A DNA stretch of 64,000 nucleotides from Lasiosphaeria ovina (Eukaryota; Ascomycota; Sordariomycetes; Sordariales; Lasiosphaeriaceae), in NCBI GenBank assembly GCA_033439765.1, contig JAULSN010000002.1, forward strand, positions 6,882,001 to 6,946,000, given 5' to 3'. The notes beneath the pieces are model-generated. The model had not been told where the DNA came from. It did no database searches and was given only the letters and a program-made list of their open reading frames with translations. This document shows, piece after piece, positions 33,147 to 44,588 of this stretch. The stretch's first letter is position 1. Every line of letters starts with the position of its first letter. Position numbers and translations under genes: made by a program.

Positions 33147-35376
33147 TTAAGCCATGGAGTTCACATCGTTGCGTTTTGCTCGTGGCGGGTGCGATAGATC
33201 TGTCGGCCTCGTTCGGAGCCCGCTCAATCTCGGAACAAGTGTTCTGCCGGAGAATATGGAGCCGACTGTGGGTTGGCGCGAGAAGGCTCGGGCCGGGAAT
33301 GTCATTGGCTTTTCCGCCCCCCCGTTATCTACTGGCTCATCGTCTGGCGAGTGGCTAGGGTGCATAACGACATGTGGGGCAGACATGATCTTCCACTCCA
33401 GCAACTTAGAGTGTCGGTTGAGGAGGACAGCAATGGATACACCCACCAGCCCGCCAATAACGAGAACAGCCCCAAAGAAGTCGCCAATGTTGTTGTGGAA
33501 CGGGAAGATCCCAGCCTGGGCGCTGCACATTCCCGTGGCAATCACGACCGGGGACCAGCCCTGGAGGTTCAGTGTCAGGCTGGCTAGCATTGGGGTTGGA
33601 ACTGGCCGAAGAACTTACTATTGTGACCCAAGTCAGCAGTTTGATGTGCTCGCCGGTGCGTTGCTGGACAAAGGTGGCGTAGTTCTTCTCCCCTCTTGCC
33701 AGTCCCCGTCCAAGCTCTTCGACGCTCCACCTCACCTGCTCCAGCTCCTCGCGCGTGACGTGGAGATTGAGAAATGTCTTCTCGATGATGCGGAGAGAGG
33801 GCAGCAGTTGCTCGGGTCGTTTCGTGCACGACGCATCGTCGTAGAGGAAATAGCCGATGTCGGTCTTCTGGAAGACGTCCCAGGCGCCCAGCGTTCGGGA
33901 GAGCGATTTGAGCAGTGTTCCAACGAGCCGTATCATGTCGCCGTTCCAGGCCGACAGCCTGCGAATCTTCTCGCGGCCTTGCTCGCTCTCGAAGCTCCGC
34001 TGGGGAGAGCCGAAGAGTGGATCCGCGTCGATTCGCTGCACCTCTTCCTGCAGCACCTGCAGCATATAATTCCACTCCTTCTCTATCTCGAGAATCCGAA
34101 TCTCAAAGACCTTCAGAAAGTATTCTCTGGGATACCTTATTGGAGGGTCGACGTCAACTTGGCCGGCCGCCAGCGGATCCGGCTGAGCCGTGGTCTCGCC
34201 GCCCTCGTAGTACGTCGAGACCGAGTCTTCTGGCTCAAACCAATTGTCGACAAAGGCCCACGCCGTCCAGCGCCAGTGGTCGACCCCCGTAACGGCGATG
34301 GATAGCTGAGTCTCATATATGCTATACAGAGCGCCAGGTATGGAGCAGGGGCTGGAGGGGTCTCTCGGGGAACACAGGGTCTCCCTGAGGTATCCTTTCC
34401 TGTCCCATCTCGACCTCTGGTCGAGGACTGGCCGACCGCCTTGTCGAAGACTGAAGTACGAAATGTTGAGCTCGAGGCCGAACGTTTTGAAGCCTCTTAC
34501 CTAGACGAGCGCATGATTGTCAGCGACGGTCTCAGGCCTGTCGACTAGACGGGGCGCAAATACCGTAATGTGGGCGTCGAAGCAAGTCCGGGCTGTCAAG
34601 TAGCGGAGGATAGTCCGTTGGACCACAGGCGTTTCCAGGCAAGTGGTGGTCTTTGCCAGGATCGAGATAATCAGGGGGTCTAAGCTGTCGATGTATCTAG
34701 AACCGGTGTCAACGGAACATTCGACTCCGGGGGTCCTGTCCATGAAAGAAATAGTCCCGTTGAAAGAAGAAGGCAGGAAGGAAAGAGGTCCGGATGGGGG
34801 AAATTCTAGAAGCCTCGTACATAAGCCGCCGATCGGCGTCTATCCCAACGATAGATTCCGGTTGGTCCGGATCGACAAACCGCTGTGTCTGGGATTAGAA
34901 CTGGAGCGGCGGTAGTAGTGCTGGGTAATGAGGTAGACACTTACCTTGTGGCAGAGCTTTTGGAGCAACCCTTCATGTGTCAGGGGTACAGGGGCCTGGA
35001 CGAATCGTCTTATTTGTGATGGCTTGCTCTCCCACTCGTAAACCAGAGCTACCCGTCTCTCTTGGCCCTTTGTGTTCTTTGCCTGCCAGAGGTCAGGTGT
35101 CGGATGCCTGCAGAAGGCTGCGGCCACTTCGGCCTGGTAAATGGAGCTGGGGCCGTTGGAGTGCCCGGCAGCACTTTCCATGAATCTGGAAACCGTCCTG
35201 GCAACTGCCTCGGGGCCTCCACTATCAAAGTCGCCGTACTCACTGCCGTCGCTTAACCCGCCCAGATACTCGTCGGGCGTCTGGTTCCCGTGCGAGGCGG
35301 AGAAGTCGTGCCGAAACGCAGCGAACTCGTCATCCCAGCAACACGGGACGCATGCCGAGAGCCCAGAGCCAACCAT
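33147..35376 (-). CDS. CorA-like two-TM membrane protein, five exons
   Basis: Exons 35376-34945, 34882-34821, 34735-34564, 34500-33619 and 33560-33147; introns of 62, 85, 63 and 58 nt all have GT...AG ends and keep phase, giving 653 residues. The long N-terminal part is soluble and contains RYIDSLDPLIISILAKTTTC, GLELNISYFSLR, TGVDHWRWTAWAFVDNWFE and a helical region before the membrane, LEQVRWSVEELGRG and RTGEHIKLLTWVTIGWSPVV. Two hydrophobic segments follow near residues 515-570 (WSPVVIATGMCSAQAGIFPF; IGDFFGAVLVIGGLVGVSIA), then a basic cytosolic tail. This layout is that of fungal CorA/Mrs2-superfamily relatives, but the strict GMN ion-selectivity motif is not present (GMC instead), so metal transport is not established. 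Probably plasma membrane. Confidence 0.75.
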
Positions 35377-37956
35377 GGCTAGATAGGGACTTGACGTTGT
35401 TGGAGATTTCGGATGGACAATGAGGTACCGGGACGAACTATGCTTGGGGCAACCTCGGCAGAATGACCTCCGTCCTGACGGGAGCTCTGGCCCTCAAAAG
35501 GACAGAGACAGAAGATGTTCGCGGTCTCCCCTTCCACTGGCGCTAAAATTGCAGTGCATAGCGTACAGCTTCCGTCGGAACCACTGAAGTATGCCTTGGG
35601 TGCATTCGGTCAGTGCCATCCAAATATTTCAGTGCTCTGCCCACTGTAACACGGCCCAATGCTCTGCCACCTACCAGTTTCAGCGAAATGAGCGGTGTTC
35701 GCCCGGGTCCCCCTTTCATTCGCAGTCACGAGCTGATACGACGCATCGCCAGCTCAACCACACAGCCGAGTCCGATAGTTCGATTGCGTTAATATTGCGT
35801 TGATGAATTGACGGCGTCGGCCAATGCCACGACGCCACGCCACGATCCCCGCCGCAACATTTGATCGGGCAAACGGCCACTTGCGGCGGGGGAGGAGCAC
35901 CAAACGTGAGCTGGGTGGTAATCAACCACGCGTTGATACCCAAAGAATCCGCAGCCCCAGGACAAGACCCAGGCAGACAGGGCAGATCTTGGGGACCCAG
36001 GCGGTGAGGAATTGCCGGATTGAGGGCGAGGCAAAAATGCGACAGTGCCCAACCAACTTGCGCAGGCGGTTGGCCTTCCGGCGTGGCCAGTTGGGGCGAA
36101 CAATTCTCGGCGAATTGTGGCGAATAGGTTGGATTGATTGGTTGAGCCGAGCTGATGGTGGATTGACGCCTGACATTCCAGAACATGTGTGCTCTCAAAG
36201 CTTGTTAGTGGGCAACTAGGCACCTGAGCTCCCCGAAGCGAATTCGAATAATCATTCGATGCTCGTGATCATGGCGAGGGGGCCAATTGTGTGTCTAGCT
36301 AGACATTGGAATGCGGAGAAGATGGCAAAAAATTAAGAGGTAGCTGAAGAAGGTTCATGTGGGATTGTTCTGCCGAGACAATGAAAGTGTCGTCAAATCG
36401 GGTGGCTTGGCGGTGTGCCGGAACGAACGAACCGGTACTAGTGTGGAAGGAGCGACAGAACCTACTAATCATGAGATTGCGTTAGGTCTCTCGCTAACAG
36501 GTAACAGCCCGTCAAATGCCACCACTCGCCACAGCGGTTCATCTAATTAGGCTAGATAACAACCTTAGCTTAGACTGGCGAAGCATGGACATTTTCCATT
36601 GCGACTGAATGTGGGCGAGACGTGACGTGACGTGCTTCCATGTAATGGGGAGAGTATTCCCCTGAGTCTCGGTGCCTTTGAGCATCTCCCCCTGGCACCT
36701 CGGCAAATCTGCCACGGTTGACCCTTCCTGAGCTCTGGTGTTCGTTGTTTTGATGCCCCCCAACATCATGAAATCGGGCCAAAACATCTGCTCCGCCTTG
36801 TCCAGCGCCGAAGTGCAATTTCCGCATCCTCCAGCCCCGCTGCCCCAATGCCTCACCGTGGTCGTTTTGTGGAAGTCAACCTAGGCTAATCCAATTTCAC
36901 TTGCTCCTCACCTTCTCGCACTGTCTCACCCTGGGCCGCTTTCACAGCCCGCGACACGACATAAACTGCCCTAGCTTCTGGCCGGCCTCCCTGTCCTTAG
37001 AGCTAAGACCGCCGCCGTCGAGGGCAGTTGGGCATCGTGAAATTAAGAAGATGGAATAGAACAAAAGAGGGGTGAAAGCTCTGTTCACCGCCCTCTCGAT
37101 CTTTTACTCCCGCCATCTCCATGCTGCAAAGATCTCTTCACCTCCTCCTACGTCCTCATCATGGCCTTCACCCCAGGCTCCTGCTGTCCTAGCCCACAAA
37201 GATCTAAAACTCTCATTGTTATGTTTTCCCCATAACTCCTCACCTGGTCTTTTTATGGCCTTTCTTTTATGGTGCCCCTTCATGATCAAATTTGTTGCCA
37301 TTTAAGCTTCATATCTCACTTCAACATGCACTCCTGGAGTCCGGGTCAGGAGTGCTGGCCCACCTTGTACTTGAACAAAATTATCCTGCTCGAAGATTAA
37401 TACTTGAATGTGGTGTGGTGACTATCTATCCCCTTCAGGGACGACATGATCATCAAATCCTAACCAGCACGCCCAGAACACCCAGCATATCATCCTACGA
37501 TTGCCTCTCACGGCCCATCTCGGAGTTCAACACCGAGAGAGGGGGACTATCGTTCGTGGAATGAAGTTGGTTGCTTGTGTATGATTCCATTTCCCTCCAC
37601 GCCAAACATGAGGTGCGGCGTCTACATGGTCTCAGACCTGTGGGGATGTGCTGTGGTGACCCCACCCCCCTCTGCATAATTACATGACCTGAACACTAAC
37701 CACCCGCATAGGTACTGAAGCGTCAATACTCATTCGACAGCGATGGTCAATTTCCGGCATACTGTCGCTCTCCAGACAAGCTCGATGACAACCCGAACCC
37801 CCCCCCCCCCCCCCCCGGCAAAGCTTCTCCAGTGTTTGGAGGTTCTTCACTGTTCTCTTCTTCTCCAACACCCAGATCCTTTCCGTCGTCGTCCTCCTCT
37901 ATTTGACCCAGCGCCTGGCTGGCTGTGTGCCATCTCCGAGGTCACTCTTGTCGACT
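35377..37956. other. 2.6-kb gene-poor region
   Basis: No convincing gene. Overlapping frames on both strands at 35716-36223 and 36539-36856 lack motifs. It contains the promoter of the CorA-like gene (35377 onward) and a 21-nt C homopolymer (37798-37818). Confidence 0.45.
37798..37818 (+). repeat. C21 homopolymer
   Basis: Twenty-one consecutive C residues, preceded by ACCCGAA and followed by GGCAAAG. It is the longest single-base run noticed in the window and a probable length-variable site. Confidence 0.9.
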
Positions 37957-38551
37957 TCATTGTGGAGTGGGTGGAGTCGCCGGCAGCCTCTTCAAGATGA
38001 AGTGTGTGAAGCAAACCTCGCACCTCTTGTGTTTTATACACTCCGGGTTCTGGCATTCCTCGTTTCCGCCCCTCAAAAACGGTCCGGCAAAGCACTTGTG
38101 GCATCGCCATACCCACACCCGCCTAGCATTGGGCTGCATGCATGGAAGGGATTAGTTAGCAAACAGAAACCAAAGTCACCTCGGTCCGGCCTCGACATAC
38201 CATCGTTGTGTGACGTCTATCCTCTCCCTTTTCCTTTGGAGTGATCAAGTGGGTCTCGTGTTTGAGTGTCGAGGTCCAGCTGCCCCCAGGACAGAAGCCT
38301 TCGTCGAGCGAATGTGTGTCCGAATGTGCGAGGAGCGATATGGTGTCCTCTGATCCCTGTTTCCGTGTTAGCCTTCTTTCCCAGGCATCCACATTACCCC
38401 TGAACCAAGAACACCAAGTGGCTCCTTGACTCACTGAGAGGTAGAGCCAGCTCTTTGGGAAAGGCAATGACTGTTCGAGTTTGACCGTGACGAGGACGAA
38501 GAGGCGCAGCCATTGCTGCGCGCAACGTCGTTCTATCTCTACGAGCTTCAT
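37957..38551 (-). CDS. small zinc-ribbon-like protein
   Basis: Proposed exons 38551-38201 and 38133-37957 (175 residues). The intron is a textbook fungal one: donor GTATGT, branch TGCTAAC, acceptor CATGCAG, 67 nt, phase 0. The C-terminal exon holds WRCHKCFAGPFL, then CQNPECIKHKRCEVC: Cys pairs arranged as CxxC-x(n)-CxxxxC-x(n)-CxxC with His between. This resembles the widespread short fungal zinc-ribbon pattern WxCxxCxxGP...CxxCxHxRCxxC. The N-terminal exon has no recognised domain, and its start (ATG 38551) is tentative. Function unknown. A related motif occurs in the gene at 41039-41476. Confidence 0.5.
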
Positions 38552-41038
38552 TTTGCTTTTTATATGGATCGTTGACGGAGTCTGGACAGCGAGCGCACCA
38601 CGTCGATGGTTGAGGGGCCACAATACCCGGTGGGGAGCGCGGAGGGTGTGGGACCAATAACGACCGTCGCCACGGGACAACCCCCTGAACCGCTCAGCAC
38701 AAAGCTCACGGGGTAGCCCAAAAGCCCAAGACGATCAAGGAGAATGGAACCACGACACGATATATCCCATCTCGTTTGATGACGACGGGCCTGGCCTCGA
38801 AGGGAGGAGATTTTGGGAACCAAATAACTAGCCCAACACTTGGCCCGAAACCACGCGACCGTCGACTGTTGGGCTCGCAAACATTGCAACAGAGACATGG
38901 CAATTACAAAGGTGCTCTCGGGAGAAGGCCTCATTGGCAGGAAGTGGGAAAGGAGAGTTGGTAAAGCCACGACACAGGGACGCCAGTTGGCAGCTCAGGC
39001 CTAATTACGGCAAAGACATCGTACACCAGTTGGGCAGGGTGACATGTTAAGGCCACCGCTCCTCTGGGATACTTCCAGGACCCGTATTGCACAGGCAAGC
39101 AAGAGGTGGCAGGCTACTTCCAAGTTAGGAGCAGATCGGTGGGAAGCCAGATGAGACAAGAGCGTCTTGAAAGCAAAGTGAGGCGATGGAGAAGCAGAAT
39201 GGTGGTTGATGGGTCGGCAAGCGAAAGAGAGATAAACTCTGGCACGGCCAGTCAACCAGAGACAGCAAAGCAGCACGACCAGTCAACCAGAGACAGCAAA
39301 GCAGCACGACCAGTCAACCACGGGTCAAGTACAGCAGCGGCAAAGCAGCATGGCCTGCAGTATGAGGTGAAAGGGATCGAAGAGACGCGATAGGATATCG
39401 TTGCACGCTCTAGACACATGGCAGGATACCTAACCTAGCTGGCGATGGCGATGGGCGGCAACGGAAGGGAGACAGGCACGCACGAAGGCCTTTAGGCGCA
39501 AACGCCGACAGTGGCAGCACTGGATCTCACCCAGCGACAGGCCTCCGGAGCCCAGCGTCAGCACCTCTGGCAGCAGTCAGGAGGCAGCGTCCACCAAGGC
39601 TCGACAGGCGTCAATTAGGGGCCCCGCCTGGGCTGGCACAGTTGGCCATCCGACATGCAAGATTTCTGGGAGCTGGAATGGGTTCCAACTTCCCGGGATA
39701 TGCCGAGCCCTTGGGCTGGAGGCACAAGAAAAGGAGGGAGGCCGCCGGCTCTTCGCGACAAGTCACGATGGAATTTCGCCGAACGGCTCATGGGCGGGCG
39801 TGCCTCAAGGAATCGAGTGGACGAGAAGCCCCGACGGCAGTCAGGTACCCGGAGCCCGATCGCAGGATCGTGGTCAGGGCGGGAGACACAACAGCGGTGC
39901 CTACGGGAAGGAAGGCCGTTTCGTCTCCAAGAGATCTGATCTGCTTGAAGCAAGAGTCGGGCATTACTTGGAGAAAAGTCGGTTTGGCAATGGGGGGCGA
40001 AGGAAGGCAAAAAAGCCAACGTCCCGACAATGCAGCATTCAATTGACCGCCAGGCTCGGCGACGGACGCCACTGAGGAGCTACACACAGATAGGGGAGGG
40101 GTGAGGGGCCGAGGGCGTCGCAGGTGGGGGCTGCGGAAGAGAGACCGGGCATGGTCGAGTCGAGCAGAACGGCCTCCAAAATTAAAATTTCCTGATCATG
40201 CAGAGCCTCGCGCGGGATGCAAAGCCAGGGCCAAAAACCACGCAGCAAGGCCACACCGGCACATCCCGAGATCGGTTTCTGCCGTGGATACGCTCCCCCG
40301 GCCAGAGAGACTCTCAGAAACCTCGAGAATATCAGACTCAGAAAGATCCGAACAAAAAAAGCCTGCCTCGGTGTGACCAGGCATCCCTTTCCACCAGAGA
40401 ACGGACAGAAGTTTCGATCGCCTGGTTGAGCTGCATCATCTGTACGACGTCAAGCCCCACCATGTACACTGCAATTTTAGGGCGGGCGGGGCCATGCCAG
40501 TACCAATGGATGCCTTTTCGCAGCCACTTTCGATGTGGCACTACTTCACTCCGTAAGAGCCTGGCGCGACAATCACAACCGCCTGACCAAGTCGACTTTA
40601 TATGTGCACTGCTGCAAGAGTGACTTCGAGCTTCAGCGTTTTTCGGCTCGTCTACTTGAAAATGCCATTTTTGCTGCAATTCGAATCACGGTACCATGAT
40701 CATCCACTCCTGCAGGGCCACCACAAGATGGGTGGGTGTGCCCAAAGGAAAGGGGACAGCCACCCAGTAATTACGAGGCGAACCTGAAGAGGATTTTAGA
40801 CATTGGGAAGCATCTGTTGAGATAAGGTAGACAGGCTTGTTTCAGAAAGGGGATAACCCTGAGTCCATTTCGCCCCCTCTCACCTTTTTGCGTCGCCTAT
40901 TTCTCGTGGATACCATCACAAATTGTCTCCGCAATTTCCTTTTCACGTTTTCACCCATTCCCACGACAATCTATGGCTCTTCCGGAGACTCGACACCAAC
41001 GTAAAGGGGGAACACCCAGCAAAACAAGAGACAGACCC
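38552..41038. other. 2.5-kb gene-poor region
   Basis: Several 90-140 codon frames overlap on both strands around 39600-40700 without motif or consistent codon bias. One minisatellite lies at 39248-39320. Nothing else recognised. Confidence 0.45.
39248..39320 (+). repeat. 31-bp minisatellite, 2.4 copies
   Basis: Two exact tandem copies of a 31-bp unit beginning CCAGTCAACCAGAGACAGCA (39248-39278 and 39279-39309), then a partial third copy (39310-39320). Confidence 0.9.
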
Positions 41039-41476
41039 CTAATGTTCATCCTTCTTGGCGCCATGGAAAACTATCAATCTGGACTCGCAGTCGATGCATC
41101 GCTCGTGGCTGCAGTTCCGGCACACGAAATCCACCCCTAAAGAGCGGTCCAAATGCACACTCGTGGCAACTCCAGATTGGGATTCGCCTCGGCTGGGGCT
41201 TGACGAGAACGAAGGCCATCCGGTCAGCAAAGTGGGTTTGAGTGTCTTCTGGAATTCGTAACCGTGAAGATATAACAAAATATAAATACCTTGTTCGCGC
41301 CACGGCTGGTTATTTCTTCCTCCCTTAGACTCAAGAGCAGGATAACGCCGAATCAACTGTGTTATCTTGCGGCGTAGACAACGATAGTAAGTATCTTCTG
41401 GCTTCATGTTCCGCCGTTTCAGATGTGATGGCTTGCGTCCCCGTCCCCGCACTGATATCTTGGTAAATCGTGGCAT
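41039..41476 (-). pseudogene. zinc-ribbon gene with apparent frameshift
   Basis: The minus strand encodes IPIWSCHECAFGPL in one frame and, directly after, GVDFVCRNCSHERCIDCESR in another, ending with stop at 41039. Together they make the fungal zinc-ribbon pattern WxCxxC...CxxCxHxRCxxC seen in other small fungal proteins. The shift occurs at a run of three T (plus-strand A 41139-41141), where one extra base accounts for it; no intron fits in the gap. An upstream exon (ATG 41476, MPRFTKISVRGRGRK) ending WREQ may join through a 41-nt GT...AG intron. Either a decayed gene or a sequencing indel. The 3' part ends HGAKKDEH. Confidence 0.45.
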
Positions 41477-42029
41477 AGTTGGGGCCAAACTTAAGTAATT
41501 GTCCAAGAGGTAGCACAGGGGATAAAGACACCACCTAGAGAAGCGCGACGAGGCTCTGGACTTTCCACCTTAAAACCGGTTTCTGGATTTTGTCTTAGCC
41601 GCAATGGGCCGCCAGGTGACAGGATGTCTTATGGAAAGAAGGGAATGTGTATCGACGGGTGACCAGGGATCGTTGACCTTATTTGCTGGACTGAGATTGA
41701 CCCACAGTGGGAGACGATAGTCATAGCTTACTGGGAACCCTGATCAAAAAATGCTTGACCTAAGGATCCCGGGCCCCTATTTCCACGGAATACTGCTGTA
41801 TCTACTACGCTAAACACAATCGGTGGTAGTCATAGTTTAAGTCGGCGCGTTGGCTTACGTGGTAACTACAACATCAAGCGTAACCATGGAGCTCTCATAT
41901 GAAGAGGATCATGCTATACGTAATAGGAATATAAACGGAGTGATGGAGAGTCCTTATTGAGGGATGTACGGTCGATTATCGGAAGGATGTACAAAAAAAA
42001 ATCCCTTCTCAGCGAGTGGAAAAAGGAAT
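41477..42029. other. intergenic, nothing recognised
   Basis: Spacer between the zinc-ribbon relic and tRNA-Arg. The part from about 41900 belongs to a diverged duplicate of the region around 58720-58760 (see findings). Confidence 0.5.
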
Positions 42030-42101
42030 CGACCCACCCAGGTCTCGAACCTGGAACCTCCTGATTCGTAGTCAGACGCTCTACCATTGAGCCAGCGGGC
42101 C
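42030..42101 (-). tRNA. tRNA-Arg (ACG)
   Basis: Full cloverleaf on the minus strand. Acceptor GGCCCGC pairs with GTGGGTC (two wobbles), discriminator G. The D-arm is TGGCTCAATGGTAGAGC. The anticodon stem TCTGA/TCAGG encloses loop CTACGAA, anticodon ACG. The T-arm CCAGG-TTCGAGA-CCTGG has a clean B box. No intron. A T-rich stretch follows the 3' end on the minus strand, as for Pol III termination. Confidence 0.95.
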
Positions 42102-42724
42102 TTATTTTGATTGGACGGATGAAAGGATACATGGCAACAAGAATGCGGTCCGTGCCCAGCAGCTGGGAATTGTCTTGACGGCTGGTAGCGATTTACGAAA
42201 AGACGCAATTCGTATTTCACACTAGCTAACCCTTCCTCGGGATTTGCAGAGCTTCGATATAAAGGAACTGCATCATTCCTTGTCAATTGTATGCCTGGAA
42301 GACAAAAACGTACCGGGCGCTAGTTTGCGAAAAACCATGTCTTCATTGCGACACGGCACCCCCTAAAAGTTTTCGACAGATAATGATAATCGTCATCAAA
42401 TTCACTACACTTCAGTATCCACGTCAACAGAGAAAAAGGGGCATGGCAACATTGGCCATTGATCGCGCAGCGTTGAGGCTGCAACATATCTTGCAATGGC
42501 TTGCAGCAGATAGTTGACGTCACCCGAGCATCCATGATCCGGTGATCCGCAACCCGGGACGGGACGCTAATTAGCGTCACGGACGCAGAGAACCCCAACC
42601 CGCCCGCCCGCCAGGTGAAACGGGTGCAGGCGCATCCCGCTTCTGTCAACGTACGAATTGCCAAAATTTTAGAGTTCCTGCCTCTTCCCGTGAAAACACG
42701 AGACACAACCCCACAACAGACAGC
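42102..42724. other. intergenic before gluconokinase
   Basis: Contains the tRNA-Arg upstream flank and the gluconokinase promoter. No gene recognised. Confidence 0.5.
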
Positions 42725-43471
42725 ATGGGAGACTCATCAGCGTTACTCGACCTGCAGGAGCAGGCAGCGGAAAGCATCGCCACGCACCCGCCAGACCCGC
42801 CGCCGCAGCGCCACCTCCACCGCTGGATATGGTTCATCACCGGCCCGACAGCGTGCGGCAAGACGACGGTTGCCAAGGCGCTGGCCGCCGAGCTCGGCTT
42901 CACTTTTGTCGAGGGCGACGACGTGAGCAATCAATTGGCCTTTTTTGTCAAGCTACAAACTAACAAAACGAAAACCCCGCAGTTCCACCCCAAAGCCAAT
43001 GTCGACAAGATGGGCCGCGGCGAGCCGCTGACCGACGACGACCGCGCGGGGTGGCTGCAGGCGCTACGGGAGCACGAGACGGCGCAACCGCCACGGCCAA
43101 AGCCTAGTGACAGCGCATCACCCCGACCCCCGCTGCCGCACATGGTCATGACGTGTTCGGCGCTGAAGCAGCACTACCGCGACGTGCTGCGCGCGGGCGG
43201 CGTGGCCGCCGGCGACCTGCGCATCGGCTTCGTCTTCCTCGACGGGCCCGAGCCGCTGCTGGCCGCGCGCGCTGCCGCACGCAAGGGCCATTTCGCCGGC
43301 CCCGAGCTGGTGCACTCGCAGTTCCTTGCGCTGGAGCGGCCGGGCGATGATGAAGAGGATGTCATTCTTGTTGGTGTGGATCGCGCGCTCGAGGACACGC
43401 AGCGCGATGTCACGAACAAGGTCAAGGAGGCTATGATGCGCGACGATGGGAGTTATTTGGCGCTGCAGTGA
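42725..43471 (+). CDS. gluconokinase
   Basis: Phosphorylates D-gluconate to 6-phosphogluconate with ATP, feeding the pentose phosphate pathway; cytosolic. Exons 42725-42922 and 42983-43471 encode 228 residues after removal of a 60-nt intron (GTGAGC...CCGCAG). Splicing restores VEGDDFHPKANVDKMGRGEP, the substrate-binding signature of the GntK/IdnK family. P-loop GPTACGKTT lies at residues 40-48. LTDDDRAGWLQALRE and the motif MVMTCSALKQHYRDVLR are also typical. The C-terminus includes HFAGPELVHSQFLALE, the conserved lid region. The intron is a multiple of three without stop codons, so an unspliced message would add 20 residues inside the substrate loop. A Pro-rich insertion (residues about 95-115) is longer than in bacterial enzymes. 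Confidence 0.93.
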   Translation: MGDSSALLDLQEQAAESIATHPPDPPPQRHLHRWIWFITGPTACGKTTVAKALAAELGFTFVEGDDVSNQLAFFVKLQTNKTKTPQFHPKANVDKMGRGEPLTDDDRAGWLQALREHETAQPPRPKPSDSASPRPPLPHMVMTCSALKQHYRDVLRAGGVAAGDLRIGFVFLDGPEPLLAARAAARKGHFAGPELVHSQFLALERPGDDEEDVILVGVDRALEDTQRDVTNKVKEAMMRDDGSYLALQ

Positions 43472-44588
43472 TGGATGCGGGGATTGGTCAGTTGGGTATT
43501 TGACCACTGGCTACGTGCTATTAGCGAGTTTCTGGATTGGAAATTTGGAAAATATTTGCGCTTCTCCAGCATAGACTTGGCTGTACAGTATATATCCGTC
43601 TCGTTTGGCGGGGTCGTAGAAGTTAGTGCTCCTCTTTTCACAGTTTGAGCGAGTTCAGGGAGGAACTGGTACTACACTAAACCTCGTATTAACGTTCAAT
43701 TAAGGTAACCACTACACGGAATCGGGTTAGAGATGTTATGTACCTTGTAACCTTATGCACCCATTTGTGTGGCATAGAGCAAGGACAGGAATACTAGAAT
43801 TGGTGGCTTTGGCTTTGGCTTTGGCTTTGGAAGTTGAGAAATGCACAATATTCCACCGCCGACTTCAGTATGGGACACAGGCATATCCGCGGCATCCAGG
43901 CCCCCAGCCGCGCGCTGCACTTCAGGGAAATCACCCCGAACCTTTGTGGGCTGTGTATCACGACATAATTACCTCTGCGTTGGCCTAATCAATGGTTTTC
44001 TACATGCGCTGCTGGGGGGGTTGGCTTGTTCTCTGATGGGATAAGGTAGGTGGTTGGGGCTGGGAGGGGGTCATGGCCATGAATTCGAGAACTCTTGCAG
44101 AAGCAGCATGGTTGGCTCTCCGCAGCCTGCGTCAGTTTTATGCACGATGGCGAGGGCGAGCAGCTACCAAGAGGGGGTGTGATAGAGTTCGATGCAAAAC
44201 TGAGGAACCTTTTTGTCAGAACATGATCTAAATCATGGAGGATAGCTGCCCTTTCTTCGTCGTATGTGCCGGCGTGCGCATCTGGCGCCTTTCCGTTCAA
44301 AGTGAAGATTAGGCGCCAAAAGAATGGTCGCAGCAATTGCCGCACACCCCTTTTAATTTAATGGTGTATTTGTGGCTTGCATTGCGCTGACAAGCTGAAA
44401 GAGGGTAGAGTGAGGGGGCCTGCGCTGGGAAAATTCCGAACCTGCACCCGCCCAAGTCCAACCGGGCATTCCCGGCAACCCGCGATTCTTCTCCCTTCAC
44501 CAAACCCCGACATTAAAACCGGACAGTAGAAGCACCAGGCATCTCCACATCTTCAAACATTTCACCAGCCGGCACGCATCTGCCAACG
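43472..44588. other. intergenic upstream of NACHT NLR
   Basis: No firm gene. A minus-strand frame at 43989-44345 contains a charged helical stretch (GTYDEERAAILHDLDHVLT) that could be a remnant, but has no start or family. A GGCTTT hexanucleotide repeat (four copies) lies at about 43806-43830. The last 100 bases look like a CA-rich leader. Confidence 0.45.

Noticed and set aside
39600..40090. 134-codon frames on both strands near 39.6-40.1 kb
   Set aside because: Equal-length opposing frames without motifs or splice support.
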